NCBI GenBank assembly: GCA_021432635.1
Contig: MU270039.1
Coordinates: forward strand, 124,001-188,000
Direction: 5' to 3'
DNA length: 64,000 bases
From: Thozetella sp. PMI_491
Lineage: Eukaryota > Ascomycota > Sordariomycetes > Chaetosphaeriales > Chaetosphaeriaceae
This document shows positions 23,054 through 33,971 of the stretch, one piece after another; positions within the stretch are counted from its first letter, which is position 1; every line of letters starts with the position of its first letter. The position numbers and the translations under genes were made by a program. The notes beneath the pieces are model-generated. The model was given only the letters and a program-made list of their open reading frames with translations. It was not told where the DNA came from and did not search any database.

Positions 23054-24325
23054 CTAAATACCTATCTCAGCTGCTTCCAGCAAGCCACAAAAAGAGCCCC
23101 CCCCCCCAACGCCAAGGAAGAACCTAAAGAACCAATAACTTAGGCCAGTGGCGTGGGACATGTTGATCCTCCTATGTGACTCCTTAAGTATCCTGGGTGC
23201 CCTCGGCATGCTGCAGGCGTCGTATGCTTTGACCGCGTCTGCCAGCGACGTGGCTCGGCAGAGCTGCGAGGCCAGGTCCCAGGCGTCTTTTAGCGCAAGG
23301 CTGGCGCCGTACCCGGAGAATGGAGTGACGGCGTGGTTGCTGTCCCCGATGAAGAGCACCGGCCCGTCGGCTAGGTCGTGACGGAACGGCAGGCGGTCTC
23401 TGGCCGGAAGCCGGGCCACGTCTTTAGGGTCCGTCGCGTCGAGGACGGCCTGGAAGGGCTCGGGAAACTCGCGGCCGAGGATTCGGCAGTCTTCCAACAC
23501 CGCCAAGGCGTCCTCCTCGTTCTGCGCGTTTAATGGCGGCTCAATGGCGTTCAAGCGATAGCTTATACTCCACGCCACGCTGGTCTCGTCGTATGGCGAT
23601 AGGAAACAGGCTATGCCCTTGCCTGATGACAGCAGCATTCCCAGCTCTTATCAAGTGGCTTCGGTACCCCATTCGGGAAGTACGCCCGGCCACCCTTCTG
23701 CATGATACCCGTGTACTGCAATGTGTCGCGTGGTCGGAGGGCAGTCCTTATTTTATTTGATACCCCGTCCGCGACAACGAGAAGATCGCACTCGGCTACC
23801 GCCTGATCATCAGATATCCCGCTGCCGGAGTGCTGGACCTGTACTCTGCCGCTAGCCAGCCTCTTCGCCGCCACGCATGCAACGCTCCAGGTGATGCGGT
23901 CTGGGCCCACAGCGTCGATCAAAACCTTTCGGGGACTCCTCCTTGCCAGCCAGATGCCCGCGGTGGGCAGGCCGCAGGCCGCCTTGAACTTTATGCTGAA
24001 GATCTCGCTCCAAGAACTGTCCCATATCGTAAAGGTGAACTGGTCGCCGAGGCCGGGAACGGCATTTCTCAGAACCTCGTCGAGAATTCCAAGATCCCGA
24101 GCGGCATGCAGGCCGCCGGTCTCGTCGTAGCCGGCTAGGGACAAGCTGTAGCCCTCTCGCTCGGTAGGCACGACCCTTGGATCGCGCTCGTAGATGATGG
24201 CATTAGGGGGCTCTAGCGTAGGGGGCCAGAGCTGTCGAAGGGAGGGCAAAGGAAAGCCCAGACATGCCGGCCCTCGCAACAACGACCGTCTTGCCTGCCA
24301 AAAATTGCCCATTCATTGTGGCCAT
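23054..24325 (-). pseudogene. FAD-dependent monooxygenase (aromatic hydroxylase type), multiply broken
   Basis: The reading starts at ATG 24325 with NGQFLAGKTVVVARAGMSG, the Rossmann FAD-binding strand-loop of group A flavin monooxygenases. The first glycine of GxGxxG is Arg (codon at 24272-24274). After GLSFAL the sense moves to another frame (SLRQLWPP, then IIYERDPRVVPTEREGYSLSL), placing an indel near 24236-24250. It runs on through AECDLLVVADGVSNKIR (DG motif) to DKSWE, then jumps again at about 23636-23645 to MLLSSGKGIACFLSPYDETS, ending with GPVLFIGDSNHAVTPFSGYGASLALKDAWDL, the conserved GD motif for FAD ribose. Two frame breaks plus a lost binding glycine mark a pseudogene. The family hydroxylates aromatic or polyketide-like substrates using NAD(P)H and O2. 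No neighbouring biosynthetic core gene is present. Confidence 0.8.
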
Positions 24326-25221
24326 CTATGCCTCTAGCGACTATCTGCTGTGAATTATATCATCGCGATCGTCACCACCCTCACCATCGCCGAAGCCAAT
24401 GTCCATTCTTATACCTAACGCAATGCTACAAGTCGCATTTTGCCCTCTCGCGGCTCGCGCCCTTGAAGTTTCCGAGTATGAATAATACATATAAGCCTTG
24501 ATGCTCGGGCGCTATAATCGCTGACGAAGCCCCTTACGCAAATGCTGCCGCGGCGTAGGGAGACAACTCCGAGGGTGACTGTTCGTCATCTTTCATTCGT
24601 TGATCCTGTCAGCTGATGTGGCCCTTCGGGCATAACAGCGACCTGCAGCAGAAACAGTGACAAGGCGAGGTGCAGAAAAAAGGCTGTTTTGCGGATATTA
24701 GCGCTGTGAAATATGTGCACCAAGCAACGCACAATTCCTCTATGACCGCTTGCAAAATCGCCCTAGTGCCGATCACGACCTGCCTTCGGCAATGAGTTTG
24801 CCAAGCCTTGTACGCAATGCCCCCTACCATATTGATGCAGCCGGCAGAAGGCAGCCTGGAGAAAATTGAACTAACGCGTAAAATTGGCCAACGATAATAT
24901 ATAGCACCAAATTGAAAGAGAACTAGTTACTGGATAATGATGCTAGTTAAGCAGCCAGCGTTGCATCGTTTGGAACATTTCTGAGGCCCGGTGTAACCCA
25001 AGAGCCAGCATAGCGCAAACTCGCGGATAGGGAGGCGCCTTAGTAAGCTGCAAACGAGCGATGCGGAGGTCACAACTAGACTTGCTAATGGAGGGTTGGA
25101 AAATTATATTAGGCGGGAAGCCACTCAACGGCGCCTGGAGTCACGGACGTGCCATTGACGCATGGCCTTGTGCCGCAAGCCTAGCTGATCAAGTCCTGTG
25201 TGCCGTCTGTCCGGATTCGCC
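24326..25221. other. Intergenic region between divergent oxidase genes
   Basis: About 0.9 kb between the broken monooxygenase (minus strand) and the GMC gene (plus strand), so it should contain both 5' regions. Nothing else was recognised; small frames at 24609-24830 and 24943-25128 lack protein character. Confidence 0.5.
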
Positions 25222-27067
25222 ATGATGTTAATGCGTAAGATCGCCCTCGCCAGCAGCGTCGTTGGGGTATGGGCGTTGCGGGAAGCGGAGGCGGTTAATG
25301 GTTACGACTATGTAAGCACTCACAGTTGCGGAATGCCGGCACGTCGTCTGACCTGTCTAGATTATCGTTGGTGGCGGCACCGCTGGGTCTGCCGTTGCAA
25401 CGCGTCTGAGCCAGGGCCTCCCCGGACTCAGCATCCTGCTCATCGAAGCAGGGCCCGCGGCCTTGGACGAGAACAAGATCAATGTGCCCGGAATGAGAGC
25501 GTCGACGATTGGTGGCCCTCTGGACTGGAACTTCACCACCGTCCCTCAGCCCGGGGGCAATAACCGCAAGTACGGCGCCACAAGGGGCAAGGTCTTGGGC
25601 GGCAGCTCGGCCTTCAACTTCATGCTCTGGAACCGCGCAAGCACGGTCGAGTACGATGCGTGGGAGGAGCTTGGAAGCCCTGGGTGGCACTGGGAATCTG
25701 TCTTAGAGGGCATGATGAAGTCCGAAAACTTTACGGGAAACAGCAGCGCCAGCCGGGGGACCACAGGGCCGATCCACACGGTCATAAACCGCTGGCAACC
25801 GGAGCAGCAAGATCTCTGGTTCCCGGCCATGCACGAATTAGGGCTCTCCCAGAACGTCGACTCGCTGGGCGGCCATCCGCTCGGTGTCATGTACCAGCCT
25901 AATAGCATAAACCCGACAGATTGGAAGCGGTCATACAGTGCAAACTCCTATCTCCCGGCTGCAGGCCCAAATCTGCGCGTGTTGACGGAGACGAGAGTGG
26001 CCAAGGTGAACCTCGGCAAATGCCACGGGAAGTGGGCAGCGACGGGCGTGACGTTGCAGAACGGCACTGTCTTCCAGGCGCGGAAGGAAGTCATCGTGTC
26101 GGCCGGAACCTTTCAGAGCCCAGGGATCCTCGAGCTATCAGGGATCGGTCAAACATCGGTTCTGGAGAACATCGGGATTGAGACGCTCATCGATTTGCCG
26201 GGAGTGGGAGAGAACCTCCAAGATCACTTGAGCATTCGGAACGTCTACCAGCTAAAACCCGAGTACACGTCTCTTGACAAGCTACGCTACAATGCAACCT
26301 ATGCATCGGAGCAGCTGGCACTATGGAACAACCGCGCCCTCTCGCATTACGACTATGGCATCAGCGGCGTGTCCTTCATGAATTGGAAGACAGCGATTGG
26401 TGACGACGCAGCGCTGCTATCCCTGGCTCAAGGCGCCGCTGGGAACTCGACAAACGTTGTGGAGCGCAAGAAGCTTGACCTTGTTCTGGACGACTCGGTC
26501 GCCAAGCTCGAAGTCCTCTTCGGCGATGGGTACACCGGAAATAAGGGATATCCGGCGGCGGGGACTCCACTTTTTGGGCAGGGTTTCTTCGCCATCATCG
26601 GCGTGCTCATGCATACGCTGAGCCGGGGCAGCGTGCACGTCGGATCTGCCAACATCAGTGCCCCGCCGCTTATCGATCCCAAGTATCTCTCCAACGACTA
26701 CGACCTGCAGGCCGCAGTGGAGGCTGCCAAGTATGTCCGGAAAGTGGCGCAAAGCCAACCTCTAGCCGAGGCCTGGGTCTCGGAATATGAACCGGGCCTG
26801 GATGTCGTCGAAACGGACGCGCAGTGGATTGAATATGTGCGCAACAACACCATATCCATCTACCATCCTGCGGGCACGTGTGCGATGCTACCTAGAGAGG
26901 ACGGCGGAGTGGTAGATTCGCGGCTCAGAGTCTGGGGCACCACGAACCTGCGGGTCGTTGACGCGAGCATCATCCCTGTCCTGATTGCTTCACACACACA
27001 GACCGCGGTATATGGTATTGCAGAAGTAGCCGCGCAGATGATCATCCAGGATTGTAACAGGGATTGA
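25222..27067 (+). CDS. GMC-family FAD oxidoreductase (choline/alcohol dehydrogenase or oxidase type)
   Basis: Two exons (25222-25311 and 25361-27067; a 49-bp intron) give 598 residues. Translation may begin at ATG 25222 or at the in-frame ATGs at 25225 and 25231; the short hydrophobic N-terminus suggests secretion. Splicing restores the FAD-binding GxGxxG strand as YDYIIVGGGTAGSAVA. Next come LLIEAGPAALDENK, the GMC signature region RGKVLGGSSAFNFMLWNR, and the second signature SAGTFQSPGILELSGIG. The C-terminal active site is intact: IYHPAGTCAM with His532 and ASHTQTAVYGIAE with His575, a spacing normal for the family. The protein oxidises an alcohol or sugar, passing electrons to O2 or an acceptor; substrate unknown. 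It stands divergent to the broken monooxygenase. No lesion is seen. Confidence 0.88.
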
Positions 27068-28070
27068 GGCTGCAGATGATCTAGACTAGGCCCTTCGTGG
27101 GTGGTAGAAACTTAGCAAGAGGGGAGAAATAAATAGATACTACGAAGCGCTTGGAAGAATATATAATGGTGTTGGCCGCATGCACGAAAGCTGAATACCA
27201 AGCGAAGCACTGTCGTGGCAAATTAACTGGCGGCCATGGCATTTATAGCATGGTCATAAAGGCCGAGCGTGTCGCCCTCCTCGCGGAAAGGTCCGCGGCG
27301 GAATTGCCTTGCACGTTTCCACTGCGGTGGTTCTAGTCAGATTTCAGGGAGTGGGCTGTGATTGTGTAGCTAATGTGTTAAGTAATCGTAAGCGAAGACG
27401 GAGGCAACATGGACGTCCTCATCCATAATCAAGAATAGCTGTTGATTCTGCATGATTAATTTTCTGGCGCCGGATAGTGGCGATAGGAGAGGTGGAAGGA
27501 GAATACACAAGGTCTTGGCAGCACCGTAACACCACATACTTCCATTTTACCCGGCATGACCTGTCTCGCACAATTTCTTGCAAAACTGGGAGTACCATAC
27601 CACCAGTAACACTGAAACCTAGGAATGGGCGACTTTAATCTAACCACGCAGAGAGCAATGTAGTTGTCCCCCCTTGTATGCCCGTGATTCCCAAGAGGCT
27701 GATGCTGAGCGTGCCGTTCCAGACGAAACTGAAGGTAGGACGAGGTTAATGATTTGCTTCCCCACTGGTGACGCCAACATCTGCTCGGTGGCTTGGCATC
27801 TGCTGCTGTGCTTTGCTTATTACAAAACAGTTGCCTGCATTAATACAGAATGGCTTGAATTCTACCTTGCGCAATGAGAGGACCTGCCCAATAAAAACCT
27901 AACAAGAGTAAATTTCTGCCGCAGCCCCAAAAGCTCCACGATGTGAGCACAGCCAGCGGCCCGTACCTTAGTTTTGGAAGAGAAACGGCATCGGGATTAC
28001 TGCTTAAAGTCGATCGATTCGGAGTCATCCAAGCCTAATGAAATTCCCGCCCGGATACTGGGCGAATCAC
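27068..28070. other. Intergenic, nothing recognised
   Basis: About 1 kb lying 3' of the GMC gene and 3' of the minus-strand zinc-finger gene. No coding signal, repeat or RNA gene was seen. Confidence 0.5.
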
Positions 28071-29721
28071 CTAACCCCTACATGTTGCGCAGAATCGATG
28101 TCCGCACGTCGTGCAGGTCGGATTCTCCACCCCGGTAGTCTGGTATGTATTGTAATGCCAGGTGTTGTCGTGGTCGCCGTCACAGAACCATTCCCCTTCT
28201 CTTGCGACTGGTGAATCCCCAACATTGGATCGTTCCTCGTCTGTGACTTCTAAGTCCCCATATTCAGTGTCTCCCGCTTCGGCGGCCTCATCAGTGTCTC
28301 CCGCTTCGGCGGCCTCGTCAGTGTCTTTCTCTTCGCCGGCGGCGTCAACAAGCGGAAGGGCAAAAAGTGATAGATTTTGCTGGTTTCTGCCAACATGACG
28401 CCCATAGGTTTCCAGGGAGGTCAGTTTGCTACCACAAAATGGGCAGGCGACGCCTTTAGTAGCGTCGAGCGGTCGTGCTGCTAGTTTGATGCGTAGCTCA
28501 GTCTCGACCTGGACCATCTCTTCCAAGTGTTCCTGTCTCAGATGGGCTGCACACAGCTCAATAGATGAAAAGGATTGACCACAACCGGAAGGACAAATGT
28601 ACAGGCTCCAGTGATGTTGCTTAATATGCTGTATCCAGTGGTGTCTCCTGGAAAATTCTTGCTCGGGGGCGTTGCAATTGTCTGTAAGACAAATGTACGG
28701 CCGGAGGTCGTCAAAGACGTGTTCTCTAGCAGCGGCCAGTTCTAATTAGCTCCGTATAAACGTATAAACCAGAGTGGCTATGAGAAACATACTTCCAGGA
28801 TGCCCTACCAGTCACAGAAATCATCATGAAACAAAAGGGGCACTCGAACGGCCCTAGGTACGCCGCTTCCGGCAAAGACGGGACCCGACGATTCTTGGAA
28901 TCCGCAGCAGTGGCGAAGGATGTCTGCGTAGCCCCCGACTCGGAATGATCATCTTCGAACACCCTTGGAGCCTGAATTGCGCTGATGTGGTCCTTAAGCT
29001 GTTCAGGGATCGAGGACGCGATGGTGCTTTGGGCAGCAATATCGCCTGCATCCTCGAGGCCGTAGGCGAGCTTATCGTGGTGATTTTTTCGATATTCGAA
29101 ATACTGCCGCCGTCTGGAATTGGCCTTCCCAAGGCGCTCGACCAAATATTCTTCAAGCAGATTGAACGCCTCGCGCACATGCCCGATGTCATACGGCTCG
29201 AAATGCGAAGTGTCGGAGCGCAGCGATTCAACGAATCGATCATGTGGAGCCGGATTTCTTATGGAAACACTAAGGCGCAGGAGGCAGTTGACCACATCCG
29301 TGACACTCGTGGAGATTTGCTCGAGCTCAGTCGTGGGGAAGTCCCCAGGCTCGGCGTCTTCGAGACCTTCATTCTGGTCTTCGTCCTCGCTTGTTTCGGC
29401 TGAGAGCTGGTCCCAAGGAGTTTTACCTCCAGCAGCGATGGCTATAGCATCTCGTAGCAGTGCGGCAAGTTCTTGAAGTAATTTTATTACCTGCTTCTTG
29501 ATGTTCGAAGAGTCTCGTAACCGATAGTCAAGGGAGCTCATTCCCGACTTGTGCGCCCCAATATTGCCAGACCATACTTTAAATCGGGTCTGTTCATCCC
29601 TGATTGTATCGAATGCGACGTTGGTTGTTGATATCTTGGTGTCGATGAAGCTTCTAAAAAGTTCGAGGCACTCACTAACGTGACTTGATATACCGGTCGC
29701 GTGCGGAAGGGAAACAACCAT
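28071..29721 (-). CDS. C2H2-type zinc-finger protein, fungal, unknown function
   Basis: Two exons (29721-28793 and 28725-28071; 67-bp intron, GTATGT donor) give 527 residues. The first 270 residues are mainly helical, with an acidic stretch (ETSEDEDQNEG), and resemble the N-terminal part of a large group of uncharacterised fungal finger proteins. Then come degenerate fingers: FECPFCFMMIS with WKEHVFDDLRPYICLTDNC, RRHHWIQHIKQHH, LYICPSGCGQSF with CAAHLRQEH, and GVACPFCGSKL with YGRHVGRN. After a duplicated TDEAAEAGD acidic repeat there is a terminal zinc-ribbon-like tail (WFCDGDHDNTWHYN, TCTTCGHRFCATC). The splice join WK-EHVF was chosen because it restores the finger. It faces the DUF7580-like gene across 328 bp of shared 5' DNA. 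DNA, RNA or protein binding are all possible. Confidence 0.75.
28264..28317. repeat. In-gene tandem repeat, 27-bp unit x2
   Basis: Two adjacent 27-bp copies differing at one base lie inside the last exon of the zinc-finger gene and encode a duplicated acidic TDEAAEAGD unit. A third copy begins and stops after a few bases. Its length keeps the frame, so copy number could vary without breaking the protein. Confidence 0.8.
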
Positions 29722-30049
29722 CTTGAAATCCTGCCTTGCCTGTACAAAAATAGCTCGTTGAAGCGCCTAGATGAACGACAGATTCCCAAACAAAATCACA
29801 CAAAGTCGTCGATTTGGTCCGCCAGAAGATGCCGTATCTCACATTGCGGGGTTCAACATGGGAAATTCTGTACCCGATCAGCAGCCGTGGCGAATCACAC
29901 GAAGCTGACACAGATGCGTCGATTTGATACATGTTCACGTTGCACCAGTCGGCCGGTCTATTACCCCTCCTCGCAGCCTCGTGGTTCCTACCTCTAGGCC
30001 TCTACGTATCCACGCCTCTAGACGTCCCCTGATAGTTTCCTCTAGAGCC

Positions 30050-31765
30050 ATGTCTGGGTTCGAGATCGCCGGGGTAGTCCTAGGGGGGCTTCCAATTGTC
30101 ATCCAGGGGCTTGAGAGCTACAGTAAAGGTTTGTCAAAGATTCAGAAGTGGCGCAAGTACGATCGAGAGGTCCGCATCCTCGTTCGAAATCTTGAGACGG
30201 AGAGGGTTAAGCTCGAGAATGTGTGCTACATGCTTCTCGTAGGAATCGTTCCGGCGTCCAGGGTCGAGCAGATGGTCCAACACCCGGGCGGAAATCTATG
30301 GCGAGAGAACAAGACACAGGACAAGATTCGTTCTCGCCTTCACGATTCCGCCGCCGTGTTCGAAGAGGCACTTCGCGATATCGACGCCGCTATCCGCGAG
30401 ATACAGAAAAAGATACCGTCGCCCGGGACCAAAATATCCACCTTTAAGAAGACCGCCTTCACCTTGAAACGACCATTCTATGAGGAGCTACTCTTGACCA
30501 TCCGGGTTGATATCGAGAACCTTGAGAAGTTGACGAACCAGAGCATCAAGCTTGAACCTGCAAGAAGGAGTAGGTCTCAAGCGAGACTCTTAAAGACACT
30601 TCGGGAGGTGTCGAAAAGCCTGGACCGTGCCTTCCAGTCTAGTCTCATGTGCACATGCAGGCATGTTGTCGGCATGAAGCTCGAGCAAAGGCCCGCCGAT
30701 AGGTTCTCCTGGGGTGCCCCCAATACGACTGCCGGCTTGGAGTTTCATTTTACCGTCTCGTACAAGGCCGCCGAGCTAGACAAAGAATGTTGGGTGGAAC
30801 TCCTCGCCAAGCTCGTACCAGCAACACGACCCCTTGTCCAAGACCCACCTTTGGGCGCGACAGCCACCTCGCCCACTCCTTCTCGATCCGTCGTCCGCGC
30901 GGTGAGGAGAGTCGCATTCGCAGCTTTTCAGAAACAATCCATTCCAATGACGACACTAATAGAGTCAACAACAAGTGCCCAGATGGACGTGCAAGCGGCG
31001 GGAGTGGGGGCCGCCCGGCTCACGCAGCCTGCTCCGGCAATGAATCTATGTGAAAAGATTAGGAAATCTCAAGAGCAACCAGATAACAACTATTACGGCG
31101 AACTCATTGACCACCAGCAATCTGGTGCCATGCAATACTCGTACGGTGTATATCTGGTTTCCGGGCTGGGAAACAGGACCGGCCCAATGTTGTCTCTAAG
31201 AGATCTGCTAGAATCTCTCGAGGACAATCCCATCTCGCCCTTCCCATACCTCGATCGCCTACGACTTGCAGTTATACTCTCCTACAGCGTTTTACAGCTT
31301 CACAGTACGCCATGGCTTCCCAACATGCTCACCAGTCGGGACATATTCTTTGCGAAACACGATGGCTACCCTATCTTCGAGTCACCATTCATCTTAAAAG
31401 ACCCACAGCGCGACCTCGGGCCATCGCCTCCTCCGAAAACCCCATTCATGCGGAACCCAGCACTTCTTTCATTGGGGGTCTTGCTTGTCGAGCTGATACA
31501 AGGAAAGACAGTCGACGCTCTGCGGACACCCCATGAAAGAGACATGGAATCCACGAGCTCGTCACTACTGGTGGATTTTGTCACCGTCCAGAGGTTGCTC
31601 CCAAGGATACAGATGGCCAGCTCGAATTACGGCACCGCTGTCATGCAATGCACGGACGGAGATTTCCACAGGCATGACGATGCATTAGAGGACGAAGATA
31701 TTCGAGAACAGATCTACTCGGGAGTCGTGGCTTTACTAGAGAAAGATCTAGAGAATTCAAGATAG
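30050..31765 (+). CDS. DUF7580-type fungal protein with kinase-like C-terminal part
   Basis: A single-exon gene of 571 residues from ATG 30050; the frame is open further upstream but without an ATG. The N-terminus (FEIAGVVLGGLPIVIQGLESYSKGL, then IQKWRKYDREVRILVRNLETE) is the hydrophobic-then-helical start typical of fungal proteins of this class and resembles HeLo-like/NACHT-partner N-domains. The middle is helical and charged. The C-terminal 200 residues (YLDRLRLAVILSYSVLQLHSTPWL, DIFFAKHDGYPIFESP, LLSLGVLLVELIQGK) look like the lower lobe of a protein kinase without the HRD and DFG motifs, as in DUF7580 proteins. I recognise the family by memory of its pattern only. Function is unknown; such proteins are abundant in accessory and incompatibility-like regions. 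It is divergent to the zinc-finger gene at 28.1-29.7 kb. Confidence 0.72.
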   Translation: MSGFEIAGVVLGGLPIVIQGLESYSKGLSKIQKWRKYDREVRILVRNLETERVKLENVCYMLLVGIVPASRVEQMVQHPGGNLWRENKTQDKIRSRLHDSAAVFEEALRDIDAAIREIQKKIPSPGTKISTFKKTAFTLKRPFYEELLLTIRVDIENLEKLTNQSIKLEPARRSRSQARLLKTLREVSKSLDRAFQSSLMCTCRHVVGMKLEQRPADRFSWGAPNTTAGLEFHFTVSYKAAELDKECWVELLAKLVPATRPLVQDPPLGATATSPTPSRSVVRAVRRVAFAAFQKQSIPMTTLIESTTSAQMDVQAAGVGAARLTQPAPAMNLCEKIRKSQEQPDNNYYGELIDHQQSGAMQYSYGVYLVSGLGNRTGPMLSLRDLLESLEDNPISPFPYLDRLRLAVILSYSVLQLHSTPWLPNMLTSRDIFFAKHDGYPIFESPFILKDPQRDLGPSPPPKTPFMRNPALLSLGVLLVELIQGKTVDALRTPHERDMESTSSSLLVDFVTVQRLLPRIQMASSNYGTAVMQCTDGDFHRHDDALEDEDIREQIYSGVVALLEKDLENSR

Positions 31766-32087
31766 GCAACTTTGCGGCTTCGCCATCGCCGCGAGCCCAC
31801 CCAGAGCTTCCCCAGGGCGTTTAGCACATGGATATAGCCTCAGCCGTGGAGATAGTTGGGCCGAACCCACAGTGTCAAAGTCCAAAGCGAAGAACTTATC
31901 GTGCCGCGAGTGTATAAAGGAAATGAGAGGAGTTGGATATATACGATAGAAAAGCCATATCGCAAACACGAAATAAATTCCTCTTTAGATCAATGCATCG
32001 CACCCGAGACAAGCAATCTGAAACTGTCTGCATTGACAACAACACAAGCGCTCCATGTACGGTTCTTTCCCTCCCAGAAGTGAAGTT

Positions 32088-32855
32088 ATGTCGCAGAAAC
32101 ACCTACGCTTCGGCAATCGAGTCGCCATTGTGACCGGCTCCGGTCGCGGCCTTGGGCATGAGCATGGATTTCCGCTTGGTCGATTGGACGCAGCTGTTGT
32201 TGCGAACAGTACCACCCCGTCCAAGGCTGAAAAACCCGCCAAAGATATCATCGAAGCTGGCGGGAAGGCTATTGTTCACGTCGGAAGTGTTGCTGGCCGA
32301 GCTGTAGCAGATGCTCTGGTGAAGAAGGCTGTTGATACTTTCGGGCGTATCGATATCGTTATTGACAATGCCGGCTTTGCCAGGCCAGTTGCCTTCGAGG
32401 CTGCCACCAACGCCTTTCTCTCCGAGATGCTGGATGTACATGTCAGAGGAAGCTTCAATGTCACGCAGGCGGCATGGCCCTATATGAAGAGGCAGAAATA
32501 TGGCCGTGTGGTTATGATTACATCGCATTGGATATTTGGCCAGGCACAACAGAGCATATACGCCGTCACTAAGCCGGCCCTCGTCGCTAAGACAATCTCT
32601 ATCGAGGGGAAAGAACATAACATCTTGGTCAACTCGGTTGCCAAGGCAGGATTCACTGATACAATTACGGAGAACACCAATAACGTCCAGGCCCAAGAAC
32701 TTATGAAGAAGTATATTCCCGCAGCTGAAGCTGCTCCTCCGGTTCTGTGGCCGGCCCACGAGGACTGCAAGATTACCGGCGATACCCGGCTCCCATTGGC
32801 CTTCATGAAAGGATCAGGGGCGTGCATGAAGATGTCCTTGACAGCGAGGCGGTAA
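32088..32855 (+). CDS. Short-chain dehydrogenase (SDR), probably degenerate or truncated
   Basis: The open frame gives 255 residues from ATG 32088 (the frame also has an upstream ATG at 32055). It shows the SDR Rossmann fold: RVAIVTGSGRGLG (TGxxxGxG), FGRIDIVIDNAG (NNAG motif with one N changed to D) and IYAVTK (YxxxK catalytic Tyr/Lys). The region holding the catalytic Ser reads ITSHWIFGQAQQS, about a residue short, and the helix after YxxxK also seems shortened (TKPALVAKTISIEGKEHN). After EDCKITGDT the family-typical C-terminus is lost and the frame ends in an unrelated 23-residue tail. The best overall resemblance is to the SDR domain found in peroxisomal multifunctional beta-oxidation enzymes and related free SDRs. 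Whether it is active is doubtful; it may be a young pseudogene. Confidence 0.6.
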   Translation: MSQKHLRFGNRVAIVTGSGRGLGHEHGFPLGRLDAAVVANSTTPSKAEKPAKDIIEAGGKAIVHVGSVAGRAVADALVKKAVDTFGRIDIVIDNAGFARPVAFEAATNAFLSEMLDVHVRGSFNVTQAAWPYMKRQKYGRVVMITSHWIFGQAQQSIYAVTKPALVAKTISIEGKEHNILVNSVAKAGFTDTITENTNNVQAQELMKKYIPAAEAAPPVLWPAHEDCKITGDTRLPLAFMKGSGACMKMSLTARR

Positions 32856-33971
32856 TGGAGGGTCGCAAGGCCTTCCGCCTTTTGCAGTGCCGGTTTGGGT
32901 GGACCTCACCTGGCAGACGCTGGAGCTCGGTTGGCGGAAACAGGCGATGTATCAGATATCTGAGAATGGTCCAAGTATGGGCTTGCGTGACGATAAGGGC
33001 CGTCGTTAGAAAGGAGAGGATGGTGATAGCGTTCATGTTAGTGAAAAGAGGGTCCATTTGAGCCTGTCCCATGGTGACTCAGAAAGGAACTCCCACAGGC
33101 CCTCGTAGGCCGAGACGCCGAAGTAGTCGGAGATATAGTCCGGACCTGATTCGTCCATCCTGTACATGAATGGAAGACAGTAAAGATCTAGGGGCTGTCG
33201 GGAATGGAAAAATCATAATTCTCAGAAACTGGCAGTGAACTGGTATTGCGATTGAGAACCAAGGCTGTCTCTTGGAAGGCTTCGTTGTGGCTGGGGTCCA
33301 CACCCTTGCATTAACTGTGCCTCGAGCGTTCGAGCTCAAGCCGAAAAAATTGAGTCATTATTATTTGTTGGACATCCAGTCGCCGAAATTACACAAAAAC
33401 GCGTGGCCCTTTGAATGGCCCCAACTGGCACCCCCCTGTCACTGCCTTCGGGTGATCCCATTTCATTCGCCCTAGCCCCTTGGGAGTTCGCCTTACAAGA
33501 TGCCACCGCACGAATACTGCCTTTCGCTATGAATTATGCGAGGCGGTTTTGGAACTACCTTCCATATCGGGTCTATCACAATTCTTGATGTAGTTCGCTC
33601 TACCGTGACTATACACAGTTTTCCATTGTCAAGAAACCCCGGGGCCTCCGTCATCGAGTAAAGCTACGTGTAAGCAACAACAAATTGATGACTTTTACAT
33701 CCAAAAGCAAAACACTGAGCGACGTTTACGAGAACATCGAGCCACAGCATAACAGCCCTTGCGAGGTACTCAATTTTTTATTTATTTCTGTAGGGTCTCT
33801 GGCCACCCATGAAAGCCTCGATACGACCCTAGGTAGGCTGGCTCTCGGGCCTAAATAAAGCTGCAGGAAAAAAGTGCACTTTTATGCGCACAGCACTCGC
33901 AAAAAGGGAGAATAGTTCGTTGATGGCCACTAGTGAATCTCCTCGATTTGGTCCCATCACCCACCGGACGA
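32856..33971. other. Intergenic, remnant SDR sequence possible at start
   Basis: No gene is supported. A frame overlapping the SDR end and running to 33061 may contain out-of-frame leftovers of the SDR C-terminus, but I could not align it convincingly. The rest lies 3' of the minus-strand surface-protein gene. Confidence 0.4.

Noticed and set aside
29924-30049. N-terminal extension of the DUF7580-like protein
   Set aside because: The open frame has no ATG before 30050, and the added residues do not resemble the family start.
23054-31765. Idea of a secondary-metabolite cluster (monooxygenase, GMC oxidase, zinc-finger protein)
   Set aside because: No PKS, NRPS, terpene synthase or DMATS core gene is present, and the monooxygenase is broken.
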